64,000 nucleotides of DNA, from positions 1 to 64,000 of the forward strand of contig NC_049985.1 of the NCBI RefSeq assembly GCF_000003815.2. The letters run 5' to 3'. The first letter of the stretch is position 1. Each line of letters starts with the position of its first letter. The notes beneath the pieces were generated by a model. That model saw nothing but the letters and a program-made list of their open reading frames with translations. It was not told the DNA's origin and made no database searches. The position numbers and the translations under genes are program-made. Shown in pieces: positions 14,037 through 25,506 of this stretch. This DNA comes from Branchiostoma floridae (Eukaryota; Chordata; Leptocardii; Amphioxiformes; Branchiostomatidae).

Positions 14037-14745
14037 GACCCCATTCACACTCAGAAAAACGATTCGAATAAAACATGTTATCCGAATAAAACGACCCGAT
14101 TCGAATAAGTTCCTGCAGTGTGAACGCTCCCAAATCACTTGGATTTTGTGGAAGTGAATCCTTCGCGATCCACCTCGGGGAGGTGGATAGAACTGGGGCA
14201 AGTGGATAGAAATGCGCTGCGGGGAGTCCCGATTCGTGCAATTCAGCAGTGTGAACGCGCAAGTGGATAGGATTCCGCTAATTCCGGGGTGTAGCGTCAT
14301 TCATCCGGGAACTTGGGGTCATACTTCGCGATCGCATCGCGCGGGAAACACTACACACGCCTTATCGCTTCGTTTTTCGGCGAGCATTTTCCGCCGTATT
14401 TTACTTCCAACAACAAGTGGAAAGAAATGGAAATCTTCATCATTCGCCAAGTGGACACCGGAACAAGCTGTTTATTTCCATCTGGGGGTGGGAGGAGACA
14501 CAGAAAAGGCTCGGGAAGGTTCATAAAAACAGGGACATTATGATATGAAGATAATCTCACCGCCAACTACCACAAGACGTAGCGATACATCTGTGAAATG
14601 CAACTTATGTTTTATTCAGATAAGACTGAGGGCACACTTATCAGATTGCTGAAGAGCAGTGTGAACACAATTTTGGATCGGATAGAAAAATTTTTACTCG
14701 GATAAATGTTTTATTCGAATCGTTTTCCTGAGTGTGAATGGGGTC
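14037..14745. mobile_element. 709 bp non-autonomous TIR element
   Basis: Ends are inverted copies of GACCCCATTCACACTCAG followed by (A/G)AAAACGATTCGAATAAAACA, about 55 bp with few mismatches. It is flanked by TAG on both sides (14034-14036 and 14746-14748), a likely 3-bp target duplication. Subterminal GCAGTGTGAAC motifs occur near 14114, 14247 and 14657. It has no transposase, so it was presumably mobilised in trans. Open frames inside it (14212-14566) are not convincing genes. Confidence 0.85.
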
Positions 14746-14940
14746 TAGATTACTAGATTATCATTGTGCATAACTATGTGCAAAAGGCAAGTAGAAACAG
14801 TATCCTGGCTCCTGGGATTCCAACCCGCGCCAAACCTGGGCCGCCAGGTTACAAACCCAGCACGCCACACCAAAAGCTCAGAGCCCATGGCATGGTCAGT
14901 TTGGCGGTACTTGAACCCCACTGTTACATACAGTGTATTC

Positions 14941-15475
14941 ATAATTCTTTGATCCCATATGCATAACCCTTGGAAGCCTTATGCATAATTATGCATAACC
15001 CTTGGAAGCCTTATGCATAATTATGCATAACCCTTGGAACCCTTATGCATAATTATGCATAACCCTTGGAACCCTTATGCATAATTATGCATAACCCTTG
15101 GAACCCTTATGCATAATTATGCATAACCCTTGGAACCCTTATGCATAACCCTTGGAACCCTTTTTCATAGTTATGCATAACCCTTGGAACCTTATGCATA
15201 ATTATGCATAACCATCGGAACCTTATGCATAATTATGCATAACCTTTGAACATTATGCATAATTATGCATAATTATGCATAATTATGTACAGTTATGCCA
15301 ATTTAGATTAATCCCCAGGGGGTTGTTATTGGCTGCTATGTATTTCTTACATCATTTATACTTACAGCTTACGATATCAGCCCACCTGGGTGTACGGTTG
15401 CTGAGATACAGGAGGCCACTCCCAAATAATAATGGAATTCCCAAATAAAACCGGAGGGTGTTATATATATATATA
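14941..15475 (-). repeat. right copy of the long inverted repeat
   Basis: Reverse complement of the 1105-1560 block: ends in CCGGAGGGTGTTATATATAT on its outer side and holds the TTATGCATAATTATGCATAA array (about 14955-15290) on its inner side. The array is longer here than in the left copy. A 153-codon minus frame starting in it (15369-15830) is not a gene I can support. Confidence 0.85.
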
Positions 15476-16131
15476 CAATTTTACATACATGGTACAAAAT
15501 ACATAATAGCAAGAGAAATGATTCGAGTCCATTCATTTTGGTATGGGAGGAGTCCTTGCATGCCACTGAAAACGACATGTTTCGGGTATAAACAATTATT
15601 ACAAATAAATTAGACGCGAAATTGATTATCAATGATGAAAAGACGCCAACCTTTGTCACCAGTCTTGAACCGTTGCTGTTGTCCTGCCATGGTGCTTCTT
15701 GTCTGTTTTCTGACCTGTTCAGCACAAACAGGCCCAACATAAGGCTAGGCTTGAAAATGCAGACGGAGATGAAATTAATACATGGATTTACGTAAAGAAA
15801 CTGTAGGAAGAAAGGATCACTGGATGACATTTACATTTTATGAAGTATTAATATTGTTCTCATTGATTTTTTTTAAACAAAGCAGTACATAAAAGACCAA
15901 AGCACAATGACGTCTTGGTGAGGTTTTTCTTGCGTGGTAAAGACGACATTCTGTTGCATATACACATGCATAGGAAAAAAACAGGCGCACACAGTTCCAA
16001 CTAATGACAAAATGGCAAACGGTGTATACTAAGATTTTATCAATATATTTTTCACTGTATACATTTGGAACAGGCAAGGACCATTTGCCTGAAATAGAGA
16101 CAATGCTAAATATGGTTGTAATGACGCCATA
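15476..16131. other. no gene seen
   Basis: Noncoding; several short minus frames but no domain signature or exon chain. Confidence 0.4.
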
Positions 16132-16364
16132 AGGTGGACTCTCACTGCACTTGCGGCACTGGTGCGGCACTGCGGGGTTCGTTCACTGCGGCACTGTTTT
16201 GTTATTTTCACCATTTTTAATACGTTTGATATTGCGTAGTACGAAAAAGTATGAAAAAAAATACAAAACGTAAGAAAATTAGTTCTTTATCTCTGAAATT
16301 CGTTGAGACATCTACGAACCCCACAGTGCCGCACCGGTGCCCCAAGTGCAATGAGATACCACCT
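16132..16364. mobile_element. 233 bp MITE with ~50 bp terminal inverted repeats
   Basis: Left end AGGTGGACTCTCACTGCACT, right end the inverse of AGGTGGTATCTCATTGCACT; both continue into GGCAC(T/C)GGTGCGGCACTG and GGGGTTCG. It is flanked by TA on both sides (16130-16131, 16365-16366), as for Tc1/mariner-type insertions. No coding capacity. Confidence 0.85.
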
Positions 16365-17095
16365 TAAGCAGCAGACACAAAGCAACATGACAGACGCTCC
16401 ATGGTGACGCAAGAAACGCCTGCTTTATCCATCTTTTAATCTAAAGAGAATTTGCAAGTCAAAATATATCATAGATCGCAAAAAATTAAAATACTAGTAA
16501 CGAAATGAAAAGAAGCGTGTTTTACATTTTTCTTGCTTTCGTTGATACCACTCCTTCAAAAGGAACAACAAAGCAAGAGTGCTGGTTCAAACAAATGTCG
16601 TCGTGTTGGCGTCTTTTTTGGAGTCTTTTGAAGATTGGCTTAATCCCAGACACAGAAGAAAGATTGATTACAAATCAATATATGCAAAGAAACGCCAAGG
16701 TTTAAAAAAATAATATCAGGAACTCAACAAAACAACGCGTAAGAAGTACTCTGCAAAATTGGCATGTTATGCCATGAGGCGGTTTGCCGGGTAGGCAATA
16801 CAAATAAGCAATCGACAACACTGTGAGATGAAAATGAAAGAAACAAAAATATATGCATTTGTTTTTTTAATATATTGCTTTGACTATGTAGTGACCAAAA
16901 CGATGCCGTCTTCATACACTTGTAAAAAAGGTACCGTCTCAATAATTCATCAGTATGATTTTCTTACATCTTCTGTTTTAATACCGTCTAGTAGACTTTT
17001 GTACTCTTTTGAGTCTAGAGCTGCGTCTGAGTCAGCAAACCTCTCGTCTGATGTCAGCCATGCTTTTGCAGTCCTGAGGTCTGACAAGCGAGATC
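16365..17095. other. upstream flank of the membrane collagen gene
   Basis: Holds no exon I can support. A 118-codon plus frame (16828-17184) overlaps the proposed first exon in another frame, and its donor phase would not match the next exon. The promoter and 5' UTR of the downstream gene presumably lie here, but no TATA box or other core element stands out. Confidence 0.35.
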
Positions 17096-20000
17096 ATGCC
17101 GGAACGGCGCTCACGGAGCTGTACAGGTGGGAGGAGGTTTTAATGCTTCTTTTTCAACTTGCGCTGCGCTATGGTCTAGTATAATGCTTTTCACACCGAA
17201 GGCTTATAAGGGGGCTTTTTTTTATAATTCTTTTGCGCTTAGAGAAGTGAAATAGAATGTTTCTCAGGAATGAAGAAGTATAAACTGAAGTGATTTTGAA
17301 GAAATATGACGATGGGCAAAGGTTCTTATCAATATGGTGTTATTTTTTACTTTATCTAAAAGTCTCGTTGTTTTTTAATGGCACTACTAAATTGATTAGG
17401 ATAGACTTCAGTAAATAGTGTAGCCAATGTCACTTTGTACAAACAGATGACCATGTCAACTGTCAGCGCCGAATGGAAGCCGTTCCAGACACTAGTAGCG
17501 CCGCATATTGTAAGCTTCGCAATTAATTCAGCTTTGGGCTGCGAGGGAGTAGTCGGCCTTCACTATAATGGCAAAAAAGAACAATACCAAATGGACACCA
17601 TACGGTCGCTTTAGGGTTAAAAGCTATATACTAGTATAGTGAGAATAATGGCTCAATGTTGTATGGACCGTATCCCAGGCCCCAGGGTGGAATGATGATG
17701 ATGATGATCTAGTAAAGCTAAGGGCACAACCCGCCGTATACGTGCAATTTGTCCGTACGTTTTTTTGGGAAGGCCATATCCACCACGTATTTCTTAAAAC
17801 GTTCAGGCTGTACAGGGAAGGTGCGTCGCCCGAACTGGCACGTACGGGGGGGGGGGGGGGGGGGGGTATCCGCAGCCCGATGGCCCACAAAGTTTTGCCT
17901 GCACGTAAAGTTCTACGACATGTCTGTGTGCTCCAAAATCCGTCGGATTCCTTACGAGTCCGTATGTAGGTGGTACTTACCACTTACAGATCCCAAAAGA
18001 TTGCCCACGTTTTGGCACGTAGACAATTAACGCATTTGCACGTACGGCGGGTTATGCCCTTCGCTTCAGGGTGCCTGTACCGTACTTGGTGGCACCGTGT
18101 TCCACTCCAGAAAAACAAAACAATACATTTAATACGACGCAACATTTCCTCCAGGCGCAGCCCCCGCACAGCAGCCTGTTTGGGCATCACTCGCAGACGC
18201 CGCCGCGACCATACTCAACCCTCTGTACACGTCTAGGACAGGTAAAGGTGGGGTCACACCTGCGTATATATTTAAGTCCGTATGAGGCGCGCATGGGAGT
18301 ATTTGCCTCCACCAGGCTCCACAGGTCGCTGTAAAAATAATAGAAATTGGACTAACGTAAACAGGTAACATGTCAGACGAGTTAGCTGGTTCGCTAACCA
18401 TACTTCTCGGTCAGCTAACTCATCTGGCATGTTATGTATCTATATTTGTCCAATTTGTACTATTTTTCCCGCGACCTATGGAGCCGGCCTGGTAGAGACT
18501 AAGAGCTTCATACGCACCTCAAACGGACTTGTATATATACGCATGTGTGACCCCACCTTAAAACAACTCCCGTATGTCCTTGTGCGAGTGTGAATATTAA
18601 TGATAACATGGTAACGTGTTTTTTTCTTTAATTGAGACATTTAGTTCCGATATGTTCCTAATTTTTGCTCTATTATTTGACATATGCTCATCTAGCATAT
18701 AAAAACCAAGTGAAGGTGCTACCAATCCTTGCTTTATGGGAATGGTTTAATCCAGATTTCATGATTTTTGTTCAAAACAAATACATTTACTGAGTCAAGC
18801 ATGCATGCACAATTATGAGTGACTGTGATAGGTATTATAGCAAATTGCTACACACCATTTTGCAGCGTAAGTTTTTGTTACCTTTCATTGTAGATCATTC
18901 TAGCTGATTTTGCATACGACCCTTGTCAGTGTTATTTTTTTCAGATGTCCCAGATCCCCCACCCATGCAGCCGCGTGCTCAGACTGATTGGAAGTCAGTT
19001 GCTCATAGCGCGGCGAGCATAAGCAACGCTATGTACGTCTCCAGGGGTAAGGCGTTTCCCAACATTTTCACAGGCTTCTGTTTCTGCTGTTTGTTTTTTT
19101 TTCTTTACCAAATTGATATTTCAAACTGTTATATTTATTTTGCATTTGGCAAAAATTGGACGTCAAAATTATGTTACAAAATTCATTGTAAATTAGGTGT
19201 GGCCTTGCTTGCGTTTTGAATAATTCATTTTATGTAATTGTAGATATCTTTGGTGCTATACTGCCGAATGGAGTCCATGGTAGATAAAGGTCTGACTAAC
19301 AGTGAGGTATAAAAAGAATAGTCAAATGTATAGTCGAATGTTTTGACCCTAAGAATGCCCAGTGCTCATTCGGTAAAATAACCACTAAGACCTAGGTCCG
19401 ACTGGGTAGCTTTTGGAAATGAAAAATACGATATAAAAGGCAACAAAACATACAGAACTTAAAAAAAGATATTCATGAGCATAATTAGTGTATATTCCTT
19501 GATAAACACTTTAATTTTCGGTTCCGCAAACATCCCGACCTGGGCCCGGTTTGTAAATGGGATCTAAGCCTTATACCAACGCTATGTAACGTAACGTCCC
19601 CAGGCCGAGCCCGCTTAAAGCGTTTCAAACACGTTCTTGATGGGTTTTTATTGCTGCTCATTGATGTTTTTATTTTGACAAAACTATTACACTCCGACAT
19701 TTTCCGATGCGCCTTTATGGCAACCTGAACCTAAAAAAGTCACAAACTGCCCTGTGCATGGACAGAATGACAGGCCTTGGTCTGACTTTGAATAATGCAT
19801 TGTAGATTTCCTTGGTGCTAGACGAATTAATGCCATACTGGATAATAGACTGGCCAACAGACACGTATGGAAAAATAGTTATTTAGCTATTGGCAAATAC
19901 ATTACACCGACTTTCAGACACCTCAACTTTTAACGAAAACAACATAAGAATAATTAGACATTTCGCAAATCGCATGTTATGAAGAATGACCTATGTACAT

Positions 20001-23000
20001 TCATGTTTCAGCTGTGTTGTGTACGAGCTACGATGCTTTTTGTTTGTTTTTTCCTGCACAGTGTCAACGTTGCCAAATAAAATGTACCTTTAGTATAGCG
20101 AAGTAGCAAATTGGCTACCACTTCTCTATTGGTAACCGGGTTAGGCAGCGAGGAAAAAGATAAGACAAATATTCTCATTTGTCCTTATAGATGTCTACGT
20201 CGTGAACGACACGAAGACGAAAGCCTTCCGCCTGTGTGCGGGCCTGATGAAAGGCCTGGGCATTTTCCTCGCTGTGGTGATTACCATACTGCAGCCGTAC
20301 TTTGCAGGTAGGTTTTCGTATTATTTGGGATATGACCCGAACGGTTGAAAAATAATCATATACAAACGTCGATGGAGGTTAGACAACCAGGTAATAAGAT
20401 CCGCCAAAAAGCAGTTACTCATGACAAGCAACTGGATATGATTATGGAAACGGTCAGACGTTTTAGACAGCCTAGTTCATAGTTAGGATATATATTAAAC
20501 CTGTTGTACTAGTAGATCTCTTTTGCATATCAATTCACAACTAGGATATAAAAACTGTCTCCAACAAGATTTCTCCAGTGTCACTGGTGAGAAACAACGG
20601 ATGGCTATATGAAACGTCTTACCATTTCCAAAATCATATCCAGTTGCCTGTCAGTGAGTAACTACTTTTTGGCGTAATTGATACATAGCTTCATAAAGTT
20701 CATAGTGTTCATAGTGTACGGAGGGGACTAATAACACAATGCCAGGTGAACTTCAGCTGAAGATGTTGGGTCACACAATCATTATCTAATTTTTAAAACA
20801 ACTCACAATTCGTAACACACAATATTAATGTCATTGTAGGACTGAAATGCCCCTTTTCTCAAGTCATGACCACCTCTACTACTAAATCTGGATTGCGATA
20901 ATTGGAAAGAGCTCAAAGCATATTATAGCATTGTTGATGAACGGTAACGATGTGTTTTGTGTCCCGTTGATACAGTCAGGGTCATTACTCTTTCTAAAGA
21001 GATGGACGAACTGCGAGCTTTGAACAAACTTCGACCACCCGAGCAAGAAGGTCAGTAATACACCTTGTCCGGAAATGTCAAATCATGGTGGCATCTGTAT
21101 CATATATTAAGTGTCATGCTTCGCCTTCGGTCAGAAGCTCGACCGATCTACCTTCCTTTTCTTTAACCAGGGTACATATAACATTTTAGTGCACTGTAAT
21201 CAGCATGTCGTTTGATACTGATTTTCCCTGTGCCCAATGCTCACTGGCTAGTCGCGTATGCTGCTGATATCCGGATCTGAACAGCTTTCTGCCATTTGTT
21301 GAGAATTAGAATTCATTTCGCTAATTGCACTCATATTTCATAAGGTTCATCTTAATTTTTTATGAAGGTTAAACTTGCAGGTAATAAAATACGCCAAAAA
21401 GAAGTCACTAAAGCAAGCAGACAATTCCAAAATTCAGTGTCTTGTGTCACTGCTATTTGGCATAACTTATTCTTATATGTTCATGTCCCAAGTTACTTGG
21501 TCTTGACGGTATGCAAACATTGACGAGGGCTGACTTGTCAGTCAATCTTAAAAAAAATTAAAAGTACACTTTATCACAGCGGTTTGCCCCGCTTCTTACA
21601 ATTCATAGCAAAATTGTAAAACCTTGTTTCCTCCATGCTACCAAGGGCTACTTGCGAATCCCGAAAAAGAGGGATCCATGAAACCGGCCGGCACTACAGG
21701 GACGGGTGGCCAGATAGGGACTCTAGGGCCACCAGGTCCACCTGGGCCCCCGGGAGAAAAGGGGGCCAAGGGTCCAATCGGTCCCGAGGGTCCTGTCGGT
21801 CCCAAGGGAGCTGAAGGCGAGAGAGGGGCCCCTGGGCCCCCAGGTCCGGGTGGTCAGGCCGGTACTGGTCCCCCTGGACCCCCGGGGTCTCCTGGCTCGC
21901 CGGGAGAAAAGGGAGCCACGGGGCCGGCTGGTCCCAAAGGGCGGGAAGGGCCTCGCGGGCCAGTCGGGCCCCAGGGGCTGAGGGGGCCCGTCGGGCCTCC
22001 AGGGTCCCCCGGCTCCCCAGGATTGAAAGGAGCCGTGGGGCCGGCTGGCCCTAAGGGGAGGGGTGGGCCACCCGGGCCGAGGGGACCTACTGGGCCTTCA
22101 GGTCTCCCCGGCTCCCCAGGAGAAAAGGGGGCCACGGGCCCGGCCGGCCCTAAAGGAGGAGAAGGGCCACTCGGGCCAGTCGGGCCCCAAGGACGTGTCG
22201 GACCGCCTGGACCTCCAGGGCCAGTACAGAACAAGCCTGGGGAAGGTTAGTCGTCTAGGTTAGTCTTATCTATCTATCTAATATGTATCCATCTAGCTAA
22301 GTGTTTACCCATCAATCTATGTAATATATGTATCTATTTATTTCTATTGTTTATCTATTGTTTATTGAGGTTTTCAGACTCCTGGGTAGCCCGATAAAGT
22401 TTTGACAAACTGATTTTCATCGCGGCCCAGGCACATGCAAAGAAATAAAAACAGATTAAAGAGAAAATAAATAGGTGTTCACAACAGAAAATTATTATTA
22501 TTAAGTACAAATAAAACATGAAAAAAAGGCAGACAAATTAAAAATCATAATCCATAAATCAGGTCCATTTCCAGCCAAACCGCCTGTCTGGATGAACCCT
22601 GCTCTTTCAACCGTCACTCTTAATTTCTGGCTTCCATGTTTATAAATATTAATGAGCTTACCCTTATATACGCCAGACCCCTTTTTGAAAACAAAAAGGC
22701 CTATTCTCTGATTGACCGACAGCTGTTTCTTTTTTTTTGGAGGGGGGGGGGGGGGGTCCACAGGTACTAAGAATGACGGTTTAAACAGCAGGGTACATCC
22801 AGACAGGCGGTTTCGCTGTTGGATGTACCCCGCGTAAGAGGATGGTCCATTTCCGGTCCAGGTCAAGTTATAGAAAGTATCTATTGGTTTGGCTGTAAAA
22901 GAAATGAAGCCTATGCTTGCCATAAAATGAAAAAATTCAGAAAAAAAGACAATACATCTTGACCAATGAAAAACCGGTCCAACTCTTTTTTTCACCTCCC

Positions 23001-24113
23001 TAGCGGGGTGCCATTTCCCGTTTGTGTACAAGAAGAAGACCTACCACTCCTGCACCGAGGTGGACTGGAATAAGAAATGGTGCGCCACAATTGCCGTGTA
23101 TGAAACCGGCCCCCAGTGGAAGAACTGCGAGTAAAGTATGATGAACAACATATCTTAGCAATATCTGTTTGGCTCCGTATTAGGCAAAGGCTCCATATTG
23201 GCAAAACATTAACGATGTTGTGTCTAACTTGTTTTCGAAGCTGTAATTTTGTAGCCCAAACCTTTAAAATGTTGTGTTTAAAAAAAGTGGGAGGCTTAAA
23301 AGTAAAGTATGTTGAACAACATATCCTAGCAATGTCAGTCTACATACAGACATGAACGTATCTGGGGTGTGATGTAGGTCCAGAGAACTCAATTGCTTTC
23401 TGCAATTTTGTACCTCTAACGTTGATGTTGTTTTAAAACAGTGAGAGACTTTCGAGTTATCTACAAAAAAACATTGTTAGGCTCCATATGGGTAAAACTT
23501 AAATGATGTTGTGTCTTACACAAGTCCAGAGTAATCAATTGTTTTCTTTAATTTTGTAGCTCAAACCTTGGTTAAAACAGTGGGAGACTTAAGAGTTAAG
23601 TTAATTGAACAACATATCTTAGCAAATAATTTGTGCAAGACATTAACTATTTGGTAAGGATGCACTTCAAGAGTACTTCTATGTATTTTTTCATTATGAT
23701 TATGTCGCTTATACCTTTAATGGTGTGTTAAAACAATGTCAAACCTACTGCAGTGTGGAGAATTGTCGCTAGTGGCGAGTACACACTAAGCAAAGTTTGT
23801 TCCCTATTTATATTAAGTACCTTCTATGACTGATATGTTATTTTTTGAAACCATACTGACTGGATAACATGTAACTGTTAACATGTTTGTTTGACAAAGA
23901 ACTGGTACATCAAAGCCAGTATACTACTGCCATTGTAACGAAGAATTTAGGAAATGGAAATGCAATGTATTTTCTACGTTTGACATTTTCAAAGGTGTTC
24001 AGTAGGGATTTGTAAAACTTCCCGCATGTTGTCTTATTTTTCACAGGAATGAATTTTGGAACAAATGGAAAGATTCAAGGCATCTTATCGTCGGATTAAG
24101 AAGAAAGAACTGA
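17096..24113 (+). CDS. type II membrane collagen with C-terminal fibronectin type II module
   Basis: Seven exons: 17096-17126, 18945-19046, 20191-20307, 20976-21050, 21646-22245, 23004-23130, 24047-24113. All have GT-AG borders, phase 1 at every junction except the last (phase 2), summing to 1119 nt (372 aa). Order: short cytoplasmic N terminus; one membrane span ~62-83 ([18 protein letters not shown]); short charged helix ~84-108; collagen stem ~122-300 with 57 Gly-X-Y triplets and one interruption (GT before GPP); then a fibronectin II (kringle-like) module ~311-350 with the CHFPF opening, WCAT core and WKNC end; short basic tail. Such proteins trimerise through the stem and display the tip outside the cell. 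FN2 modules bind collagen/gelatin or glycans, so the ligand here is unknown. The first exon ([10 protein letters not shown]) is chosen by phase and is the weakest part. The last exon is optional: without its splice, reading continues from 23130 to a stop at 23132-23134. AATAAA lies at 24150-24155. Confidence 0.78.
17721..18060. mobile_element. 340 bp MITE in collagen-gene intron 1
   Basis: Terminal inverted repeats AGGGCACAACCCGCCGTATA / inverse of AGGGCATAACCCGCCGTACG, extending ~35 bp through GTGCAA and TTGTC. It contains a run of 21 G (17846-17866). Flanking duplication not clear. Short open frames inside on both strands are accidental. Confidence 0.8.
18245..18559. mobile_element. fold-back element (near-complete palindrome) in collagen-gene intron 1
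   Basis: Outer ends AAGGTGGGGTCACACCTGCG and its inverse GCATGTGTGACCCCACCTT match, and pairing continues inward: TATATA, GTCCGTATGAGGCGC, CCAGGCTCCACAGGTCGC, GTAACATGTCAGACGAGTTAGCT... all have inverse partners, leaving a loop of ~20-25 bp near 18390-18410. The transcript of this intron could form a ~145-bp imperfect hairpin. Confidence 0.8.
22265..22285. repeat. ATCT microsatellite in collagen-gene intron 5
   Basis: (ATCT)n run just after the donor site of the collagen exon, followed by loosely related ATCTATNTA sequence to about 22350 and then a TTTATTGAGG-containing stretch resembling a minus-strand retroelement tail. Confidence 0.4.
22577..22812. repeat. inverted repeat with a 15-G run in collagen-gene intron 5
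   Basis: AAACCGCCTGTCTGGATGAA near 22578 is the inverse of ATCCAGACAGGCGGTTT near 22798, and ACCCTGCT/AGCAGGGT flank it on the inner sides. Between the arms lies a poly-T/poly-G tract with 15 consecutive G (22742-22756). Probably a decayed small TIR element. Confidence 0.55.
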
Positions 24114-24149
24114 TAAATTTCATACATCGAGTGATCATTGCGTTATTTG

Positions 24150-24155
24150 AATAAA
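24150..24155 (+). promoter_or_regulatory. polyadenylation signal AATAAA
   Basis: Canonical hexamer 37 nt after the stop codon of the proposed last collagen-gene exon, which supports that exon being the 3' end of the transcript. Confidence 0.6.
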
Positions 24156-25293
24156 AAGGAAGTGAAAGTTTGGTAAAATTGAGTCATTTACTTCAACTTT
24201 TCGTTGTGATTGTGCTACGTAAATTTTATGTTATTTGTTTAACTTAACATACTTGTCTACCCTATCATTAAGCCTCTTGTATTACCGAATGTAGTTCATC
24301 CGTATCTAACATGTATTTTTTATTAATTGGGTTTATCATTGATACTTCACTTTTAATGTTCTAATGGGTGGCCGTTTTATAAGCCCTCCATATGCCAGGC
24401 ATCTTTGCACCGTTTATATCGTTATTATTTATTTTCTTATCCATTGTAATCACTTTCTTGTGCAAATAAACAATAAGCAATGCAATTGTGTCTTGCGTGA
24501 TTGTAATATTGTCTTACGGTATGGATCTGACCAAGCTGATAGGGTACATTATATGTTTCTTATAATCCGGCCAAAATAGGGGTAGGGAATTTCCCGAGCA
24601 GCCCTCGTAACCCCTGCTCCGCTTATCAGTTAGTCCTCGCTCATAGTGAGCAATTGGGCTGGTCTCAATCATGATGTTTCTGACCTAGGGCGAAGAAATG
24701 CTGTTACAGTTACAATCGTATAACCCGTAACCTTGAGTGGCCTTCAGGTCTTGTTACGTGGTGACCATTGAGTAAAAAAAATCGCAGCATAAGCGGTTGT
24801 TCAGAAACCTCAGATGTATGGCCGTAGTCAATGTCAATAGGGACCATTCTGCATTGAGTTGTAGTTGGCTGAAATTCTGGGTATAAAGCAATAAAGTGGG
24901 CACTATCAGCAATTGTCAATCTCTCATTATCGTCATTCAAACCATCACATCCGGTTGATGTGTGAACCAAAATATCGGAAATATTATGCCAGGCTAGCTA
25001 GACTTCGGTGTTCTGAAAGTACGTTACATGAAGAGGTTGTCGTTAAGAGTACGGGAAAGTTCCCCGATCCTTCCCGGTATAAACTCACTTAATAACCCTT
25101 AATAATGTCAATTGGCTACTTGGGACAGGCCAAGTTAAAAATACAACTTGCATCTTGACTACATTCACCCTAAAATACCTGACGTGTTTATGAGTGCATG
25201 CATGTATTAGAAAACCTTTATTGGGGCTATTGAACTTTTGAACTTTATTATTACTGCTGGCGGATGATGTAATGTTGACACCAGCAGTGAGAA
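24156..25293. other. intergenic, no gene seen
   Basis: Noncoding sequence between the collagen gene and the first TPR gene. A further AATAAA occurs near 24466. Nothing else stands out until the direct repeats at 25294. Confidence 0.45.
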
Positions 25294-25452
25294 GTTTGTC
25301 CAGACCTGTGTTTGATCAAGTCACGCGCATAAAGCTAACACGGAGACCGTGTGGGGCCTAAAACCTTTGAACTTTTTATCGGCTGCCGAATGATTTAATA
25401 TTGATGTTTGTCCAGACCTGTGTTTGTCCAAGTCACGCGCATAAAGCTAACA
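25294..25452 (+). repeat. 47 bp direct repeat in the 5' flank of the first NTase-TPR gene
   Basis: GTTTGTCCAGACCTGTGTTT...GTCACGCGCATAAAGCTAACA occurs at 25294-25340 and again at 25406-25452 with two or three changes. Decayed relatives (AGCTAACACGGAGACC, CACAAAGCTGACACAGG types) recur near 32585, 32800 and 33040, upstream of the paralogue. The promoter-side segment has therefore been duplicated several times. Confidence 0.7.
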
Positions 25453-25506
25453 GCCTACCCGTGAAGGTAAAGAGTTTTACAGACGTTCTCTCAGCAGACG
25501 TCCGCC

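Noticed and set aside
1105..15475. Reading the bracketed block as a Polinton/Maverick
   Set aside because: Length would fit, but no polymerase, integrase, ATPase or capsid-like frame is visible and the ends do not show the usual AGT start.
15369..15830. 153-codon minus frame
   Set aside because: Half of it lies in the inverted-repeat block; no domain, no conserved character.
16828..17184. 118-codon frame as first exon of the collagen gene
   Set aside because: Its possible donor (TACAG|GTGGG) leaves phase 2, but the next exon needs phase 1. The shorter frame from 17096 uses the same donor in the right phase.
21854..22234. Pro/Gly-rich open frame on the minus strand
   Set aside because: Mirror image of the collagen exon; Gly-X-Y coding DNA is open on both strands. 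The plus strand has splice sites and flanking domains.
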